DNA from: CAZRIP01 sp964600165
GTDB lineage: Bacteria > Elusimicrobiota > Elusimicrobia > UBA1565 > UBA9628
Direction of reading: 5' to 3'
DNA: 21,458 nt
Assembly (NCBI GenBank): GCA_964600165.1
Contig: CAZRIP010000071.1
Span: 1-21,458, forward strand
A model generated the notes under the pieces. That model was not told the DNA's origin, searched no databases, and was given only the letters and a program-made list of their open reading frames with translations. Shown here piece after piece: positions 17,376-21,458 of the stretch. Made by a program: the position numbers and the translations under genes. Each line of letters starts with the position of its first letter. Positions within the stretch are counted from its first letter, which is position 1.

Positions 17376-20063
17376 TTAGGTAGGGGACGCCACGAAGGCG
17401 TCGACGGCGGCGAGGAATTCCGCCGGGGATTGAAACCTTTTTTCTGGGTCGGCGGCGAGGGCCTTGGCGATGACTTGGTCGAGGCCCGGCGGCAGGCTCG
17501 GCACGAGGCTCGTGGCCGGCACGTGCTTGCCGTTGATCTTGTTGAGCAGCATCCCCGCGCCCTGCCCCTGGAACGGCAGGCGCCCGGTCAGCGTCTCGTA
17601 AAAGACCGCCGCCAAGCCGAACACATCCGACTCCTTGCGCACGCTGCCCTGCTCCTGCTCGGGGGCCATGTAAGGCGGCGTGCCGACGATCGTGTTCGTC
17701 AGAGCCTGGCGCGTCATCGCGTCTTTCGCCTGGCGCGCGACGCCGAAATCCATGACCTTCACGACGCCTTCGTCGGTCAGCATGATGTTCGACGGCTTGA
17801 TGTCGCGATGGATGACCTTGTTCTTGTGGGCGTGCTCGACGGCCGCGCACGCGCCGGCCAAAATCTTGCGCGCCTGCGCGAGGTCGAAGGTGTCGCGCTC
17901 GCGCAGCAGCTCGGCGAGCGTCTTGCCCGCCACGTGCTCGAAGACGAGATAGACGTCCTGATCGTCCTCGACGATGGCGAAGATGTCGACGATGTTCGGG
18001 TGATGAAGCGAGGCCACCGTGCGCGCCTCCTGCACGAAGCGCTGGCGCTCCGCCGGGTCCATGCGGACCTCGTCGCGCATCTTCTTGACGGCGACGCGCC
18101 GATCGAGCGACTTGTCGACGGCCTCGTAGACGACGCCCATGCCGCCCGAGCCGATCGAGCGGATCATCTGGTACTGCCCGCCCCAAAACGCGCCGGCTCC
18201 CCCCTCGGCGACAACGGGAGCCGGGGTGCCGATGACGCGCCGGATCGTCTGGCGCACTTGATCGCGCCAGCGCTCCGACACGATGTTGAGCACACCCAAA
18301 GCGATGATCAAGCCGCCGAAGAGCGATAGGACCACCAAGCGCAGGAAGCGGTTCGGCGGCGCCGGCGCGGCGGGCGCGCTCTTCGCCGCGGGCTCCTCGT
18401 TGAACAGGAACAGCAGATCGGAGTTCTCGGGCGCCTGCAGCGCGGCCTGGTACTTGTCCTTGAAGCGCTCGTCGAGCTCGGCCGACTTGCGCAGCGATTC
18501 CAGCGCGCCTTGCTTGTCGCCGAGACCGGCCTGCGCGTAGGCGCGGTTCTGGAACGCGAAGGCGTTGCTCGGCTCTTTCTCGATCGTGAAGTTCGCGTCG
18601 GCCAAGGCTTCCTTATATTGAGCCTGCTTGGCGAAGGCCCAGGAGCGCGTCTGCAGCGCCGGCGCGTTGCCGGGCACGAGCCCGAGCGAGAAGCTCGCGT
18701 CGTAGACCGCGTCCTGATATTTCGCGAGCTTGGTGTCGGCGATGGCGCGGTAATTCCAGGCTTGGGCGTTGCGCGGGTTGAGATCGATCGCCTGGCTCGA
18801 GATCGTGTAGGCCTTTTGATAGTCCTGCACCTTCATCGCCGAGGCCGCTTCGTAGGTCAACGCGGACGACTGCTGGATTTTCGTCGGCGGCGTGGTCATC
18901 GCGCGCTGCGCGGCCGCGGCGATCTCGGCGGCGGTCTGCGGGTTGGCGTTGCTTTTATTGCCCGTGCCGAAGAAATTGTTGGCGCCGGCGGCGACCGCGG
19001 AGCCGTCCATCTGTGACGCCGCGAGCTTGGCGTCGCCCTCGGCGCTGATCTGGCCGGCGTTGAGCGAGCCGCCGCCCGCCTTGATGATCGCGCCGTCGAC
19101 GTCGACGCCGTCCATGTGGCCTTGCGAAAGATTGGCCAGCGCCTGAGCGTACTTATTCGACGGATCGGCGTCGGCCGCGGCCTGACCAGACTTCGCCGCC
19201 AGGTCGCTGTCGCCGATGGCGAGCGCGGAACGCCCGCCCGCGACGAGCACCGCGGGGTCCTGGCCGCCGTTATTGAGGTAACTGCGGTCATAGCCGGAGG
19301 CTGCTGGGTAATTGCCGGTGAGATAGTTGCCGTAGGCCGCGCGGCCGGACCAGGTCGGATCGCCGGGATGCTGGCCGGCGCCGATTTCGGTCGCCGTCGT
19401 CACGCCGCGGACGCGCGGATCGGTGATCGGCGGGATGGGAGTGACGTTGGTCGCACCTTGGCCCGGCACGACCTGCGGATTCTGCGCTTGCTGCTGGCGA
19501 CGATTGATCGCTTCCTGCTGCTTTTTAATGTCGTCGGCAATCTTGCCCTGCAAACCCAGAAAGACGGTGATTGCCTGGGTGAAGACCTGGCTTGCCTGGC
19601 CTTGGCTCTGTCCCAACACGCCGTCGCTCGTGCCGTCGTTCGTGCCGACTCCCGTCGTCGGGTCGCCGCTTGAACCCGCGTCCACCGCGTGCTGCGCCTT
19701 GGTGAACACGGCCTCCGCCTGTTCGGCGGTGACGCCAGGGCCGCCGCTCTGGCCGGGATTCATCATGGCGTTGACCTCGTCGATCAGTTTGCGTTTGCCG
19801 TCGGGGGTCAACAACTCTTGATGGAACGCTTGCCACTTTTTGTCGTAATCCGGATCCGCCGACGAGCCGACATGCACCTGGAGCACGTTGGTGATCGCGG
19901 CCAGCACGACGGGCTGCTGGCTCTTCTTTTGAACGAATTGCCCCAGGCTTTCGTGGAGCCATTCGCTGCGCTTATCCTGGGCTGGGAAGACCGGCTGATC
20001 AACGGCGCGCGCGGCCGCGGGAAGCAACGCCAGCGCCAGAAGGGTCCCCAGAAGAAGCCTCAT
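17376..20063 (-). CDS. Membrane Ser/Thr protein kinase with N-terminal extracytoplasmic TPR sensor
   Basis: 895 residues from ATG 20063. A TTG start 12 codons upstream (20099) is rejected because it overlaps the -35 box and the promoter lies immediately before 20063. Signal peptide 1-20 (MRLLLGTLLALALLPAAARA); a Gln-rich coiled segment (about 174-195); TPR-like repeats at about 235-315 and 400-540; the motif DLLFLF (549-554); one transmembrane helix (about 573-595); and kinase domain 630-890. Catalytic elements are intact: GSGGMGVV (638-645), VAVKK Lys660, Glu679, HRDIKPSN (752-759), DFG (772-774) and APE (800-802). The N-terminal 230 residues differ from those of the other two paralogues and lack the CY/DDD block, while the TPR core and kinase are clearly related. 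It probably senses an envelope signal through the TPRs. Confidence 0.92.
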   Translation of the reverse strand: MRLLLGTLLALALLPAAARAVDQPVFPAQDKRSEWLHESLGQFVQKKSQQPVVLAAITNVLQVHVGSSADPDYDKKWQAFHQELLTPDGKRKLIDEVNAMMNPGQSGGPGVTAEQAEAVFTKAQHAVDAGSSGDPTTGVGTNDGTSDGVLGQSQGQASQVFTQAITVFLGLQGKIADDIKKQQEAINRRQQQAQNPQVVPGQGATNVTPIPPITDPRVRGVTTATEIGAGQHPGDPTWSGRAAYGNYLTGNYPAASGYDRSYLNNGGQDPAVLVAGGRSALAIGDSDLAAKSGQAAADADPSNKYAQALANLSQGHMDGVDVDGAIIKAGGGSLNAGQISAEGDAKLAASQMDGSAVAAGANNFFGTGNKSNANPQTAAEIAAAAQRAMTTPPTKIQQSSALTYEAASAMKVQDYQKAYTISSQAIDLNPRNAQAWNYRAIADTKLAKYQDAVYDASFSLGLVPGNAPALQTRSWAFAKQAQYKEALADANFTIEKEPSNAFAFQNRAYAQAGLGDKQGALESLRKSAELDERFKDKYQAALQAPENSDLLFLFNEEPAAKSAPAAPAPPNRFLRLVVLSLFGGLIIALGVLNIVSERWRDQVRQTIRRVIGTPAPVVAEGGAGAFWGGQYQMIRSIGSGGMGVVYEAVDKSLDRRVAVKKMRDEVRMDPAERQRFVQEARTVASLHHPNIVDIFAIVEDDQDVYLVFEHVAGKTLAELLRERDTFDLAQARKILAGACAAVEHAHKNKVIHRDIKPSNIMLTDEGVVKVMDFGVARQAKDAMTRQALTNTIVGTPPYMAPEQEQGSVRKESDVFGLAAVFYETLTGRLPFQGQGAGMLLNKINGKHVPATSLVPSLPPGLDQVIAKALAADPEKRFQSPAEFLAAVDAFVASPT

Positions 20064-20070
20064 CGCACGA

Positions 20071-20099
20071 AGTGTATCCCCCGCCCCATCCTTTGTCAA
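20071..20099 (-). promoter_or_regulatory. Promoter of the first kinase gene
   Basis: On the minus strand, TTGACA (20099-20094) and TACACT (20076-20071) are exactly 17 nt apart. The -10 ends 7 nt before the ATG at 20063, so transcription should begin at or next to the start codon. Confidence 0.8.
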
Positions 20100-20145
20100 G
20101 ATTTCGACCCCCGGTTAAATTTCGGTAAAAGGCCCGCGAGGGCTC

Positions 20146-20187
20146 TTGACAGATCGGCGAACGGCGTCTACCCTTCAACGACGGAGG
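20146..20187 (+). promoter_or_regulatory. Promoter and ribosome site of the small secreted protein gene
   Basis: TTGACA (20146-20151) and TACCCT (20169-20174) are 17 nt apart; GGAGG (20183-20187) lies 8 nt before the ATG at 20196. A short leader with a strong Shine-Dalgarno contrasts with the leaderless arrangement of the divergent kinase gene. A small GCCC/GGGC hairpin with a GCGA loop lies just upstream of the -35 box, at about 20132-20143. Confidence 0.7.
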
Positions 20188-20195
20188 AACAGGCC

Positions 20196-20621
20196 ATGAA
20201 AAGAACAGCGATTTTAGCCGTGTTGCTGGCCACCGGCGTCGGCGCCGCCCATGCGGACTTGGTGTGCCACTTCAAAGCCGGAAACGTCACGCTCGACAAA
20301 CACGACTTCGACGAGCTCGCCCAGTGCGTGTCGCCCGACTGCGACCACGCGATCACGCAAGCCTATTTTCTCACGCTCAAGATCGGCTCGCCGGAGAGAC
20401 TGCAGATTTGCAACAGCCGCGAACTCGCGAGGAAGATCAAGGCCGGCAGCGTCTCGGGCGATGATTTCAGGACGACCTATTGGCCTTGGCTACCCCAGCT
20501 CTTCGGCTCCGACGAGCAAGACGCGCTCATCAACGCCCAGATCAACGTCGCCACCGCGGGTTTGTTCAAGAACATGAGTCCCAGCCTCGCGCAGCGGTCC
20601 TGCGAGCCGCCCCGCTCTTAA
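20196..20621 (+). CDS. Small secreted cysteine-containing protein, function unknown
   Basis: 141 residues. The signal peptide MKRTAILAVLLATGVGAAHA is classical, with cleavage after Ala20. The mature protein is about 121 residues with five cysteines (24, 44, 49, 72, 136), including a CVSPDC pair, and a mixed helical pattern (FDELAQCV, ELARKIKAG, DALINAQINVAT). An odd number of Cys leaves one unpaired or used between chains. I recognise no family. The start is fixed by a strong GGAGG ribosome site 8 nt upstream. It is transcribed divergently from the first TPR-kinase gene, so a regulatory or functional tie is possible but unproven. The stop TAA shares the palindrome TTAA with the stop of the convergent pdxA. 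Confidence 0.82.
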   Translation: MKRTAILAVLLATGVGAAHADLVCHFKAGNVTLDKHDFDELAQCVSPDCDHAITQAYFLTLKIGSPERLQICNSRELARKIKAGSVSGDDFRTTYWPWLPQLFGSDEQDALINAQINVATAGLFKNMSPSLAQRSCEPPRS

Positions 20622-21458
20622 GCCAGCCGCGCCGCGAGCAAAGCCGCCGACTCCATCGCGAAAGGGTCGGCGGCTCTCTTTTGCGCGATGTCGAACCCCG
20701 TGCCGTGTCCCGGCGACGTGCGGATAAACGGCAGGCCCACGGTCCAATTGACGATCCGAAGCCCCACCGAGGCCTTGAGGCCGATCAGCGCCTGGTCGTG
20801 GTAAAGGCAGACCAAGCCGTCGAGTTTCCTCTCGCGGTGCAGCCGCCACGCGGCGTCGGCCGCGATCGGGCCTTCGAGCTTGAGAGAGCGCGCGGCGGGA
20901 ACGAGCACGCGCTTTTCTTCCGGGCCGAGCAGCCCTTCCTCGCCCGCGTGCGGGTTGAGGCCGCAGAGTCCGATTCGTGGACGACTATTGCCCGCAAGAG
21001 TCAGCGCCTCGCGCAGCGCGCGGGCGGAAGAAGCGATCGCCGCGCGCGTGACCCTTTTCGACACCTCAGCGAGAGGAACGTGGCGCGTCGCCGTCACGGT
21101 CCACAGCCCGTCGTCGGGCGCGCAGAGGATCATCTCGGCGGAGCGGCCGGTGACGCTTCGCAGATACTCCGTGTGATCGGTGAACGGCACGCCCGCCATC
21201 TTCCACGCGAGCTTCGAGATCGGCGCCGTCACGATCCCGCCGACAAGGCCACGCTCCGCGAGCTCGACGGCGCGGCGGAACGCCGCGAAGGATAGCGCGC
21301 CCGACGCCTTCGAGGGCGCGCCCGGCTTGGGAACGGCGAGGCCGAGCCGCGTGTCGACGACCGCCCCGCGCCAGCCGGCGCGGCGCCAAACGGACGCCTC
21401 GCCCACGGCCACCGGCTCGCAGGCGCGCCGCACGCGCGGCGCGCGCATGGCGGCGGCG
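20618..21458 (-). CDS. pdxA: 4-hydroxythreonine-4-phosphate dehydrogenase, 5' truncated by window edge
   Basis: About 280 C-terminal residues are visible and the frame is open to the window edge, so the start and the N-terminal MGDPAGIGPE-type block lie outside; an internal ATG at 21448 is not the true start. PdxA motifs in order: TAPISK, DHTEYL (usually GHTE), GLNPHAGEEGLLGPEE, CLYHDQALIGLK and LPFIRTSPGHGT. These supply the metal-binding histidines and substrate loop. The enzyme oxidises 4-phosphohydroxy-L-threonine with NAD in the DXP-dependent vitamin B6 pathway. One oddity is SPGHGT where the family nearly always has DHGT; the His and GT are kept. No other B6 genes are in the window. Confidence 0.92.
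   Translation of the reverse strand, partial: AAAMRAPRVRRACEPVAVGEASVWRRAGWRGAVVDTRLGLAVPKPGAPSKASGALSFAAFRRAVELAERGLVGGIVTAPISKLAWKMAGVPFTDHTEYLRSVTGRSAEMILCAPDDGLWTVTATRHVPLAEVSKRVTRAAIASSARALREALTLAGNSRPRIGLCGLNPHAGEEGLLGPEEKRVLVPAARSLKLEGPIAADAAWRLHRERKLDGLVCLYHDQALIGLKASVGLRIVNWTVGLPFIRTSPGHGTGFDIAQKRAADPFAMESAALLAARLA

Noticed and set aside
20064..20099. TTG start at 20099 for the first kinase
   Set aside because: It would place the TTGACA/TACACT promoter inside the coding region and bury the signal peptide.
20112..20130. CGGTTAAA / CGGTAAAA near-repeat between divergent promoters
   Set aside because: Similar to CGGTAAA beside the second kinase promoter, but too short and imperfect to call a shared operator.
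19689..20195. In-frame upstream extension of the small secreted gene into the kinase region
   Set aside because: The signal peptide and GGAGG fix the start at ATG 20196; the upstream part is antisense to the kinase gene.

Overview
This is a GC-rich bacterial chromosome segment, densely coded on both strands, with many start/stop overlaps and almost no free intergenic space. I see no phage, IS, plasmid or CRISPR signature. The gene content fits a Gram-negative-type cell: signal peptides, a lipoprotein, and proteins with a secreted half and a cytoplasmic half. The phylum cannot be fixed from this window. A GC-rich lineage such as Elusimicrobiota is a guess from overall style only.

Layout. (1) Positions 2-1249 (+) hold the C-terminal part of a proline-dehydrogenase-like protein behind a Pro/Ala-rich stretch. 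(2) 1319-2877 (+) is a two-gene unit: a secreted protein with a CHAP/NlpC-like C-terminus and a DUF1801 protein. (3) 2874-3761 (-) is a secreted protein with a Thr-Pro-Gly repeat. (4) 3825-10638 (-) is one compact eight-gene run: secreted Asn/Gly-rich protein, two GAF-GGDEF diguanylate cyclases, SppA protease, Yip1-like membrane protein, NAD(P)H-hydrate epimerase, cyclophilin lipoprotein, metallo-beta-lactamase-fold hydrolase. (5) 10670-11112 (-) is the tmRNA gene (ssrA) with a clear promoter and intrinsic terminator. (6) 11118-11810 (-) is a PIG-L/LmbE deacetylase, divergent from a class-A-beta-lactamase-like serine hydrolase at 11900-12814 (+). (7) 12818-20063 (-) is the most striking region: three tandem paralogues, each a signal peptide plus extracytoplasmic TPRs plus one transmembrane helix. 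The first two carry a complete Hanks-type Ser/Thr kinase at the C-terminus; the third has lost it. (8) 20196-20621 (+) is a small secreted Cys-containing protein divergent from the first kinase. (9) 20618-21458 (-) is the C-terminal part of PdxA.

How they may work together. The TPR-kinase trio looks like an envelope-sensing module: TPR sensors outside, kinase inside, and a kinase-less partner that could hetero-oligomerise. This topology is reversed relative to the common PknB-type layout (kinase N-terminal, sensor C-terminal). The neighbouring operon adds c-di-GMP synthesis and envelope proteolysis/folding functions. A functional link between the two is inference only.

A recurrent feature is the promoter position. 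Six genes that start transcription units have a recognisable -10 box ending only 6-7 nt before the start codon, which predicts leaderless mRNAs. The small secreted gene at 20196 instead has a TTGACA promoter and a normal GGAGG ribosome site.
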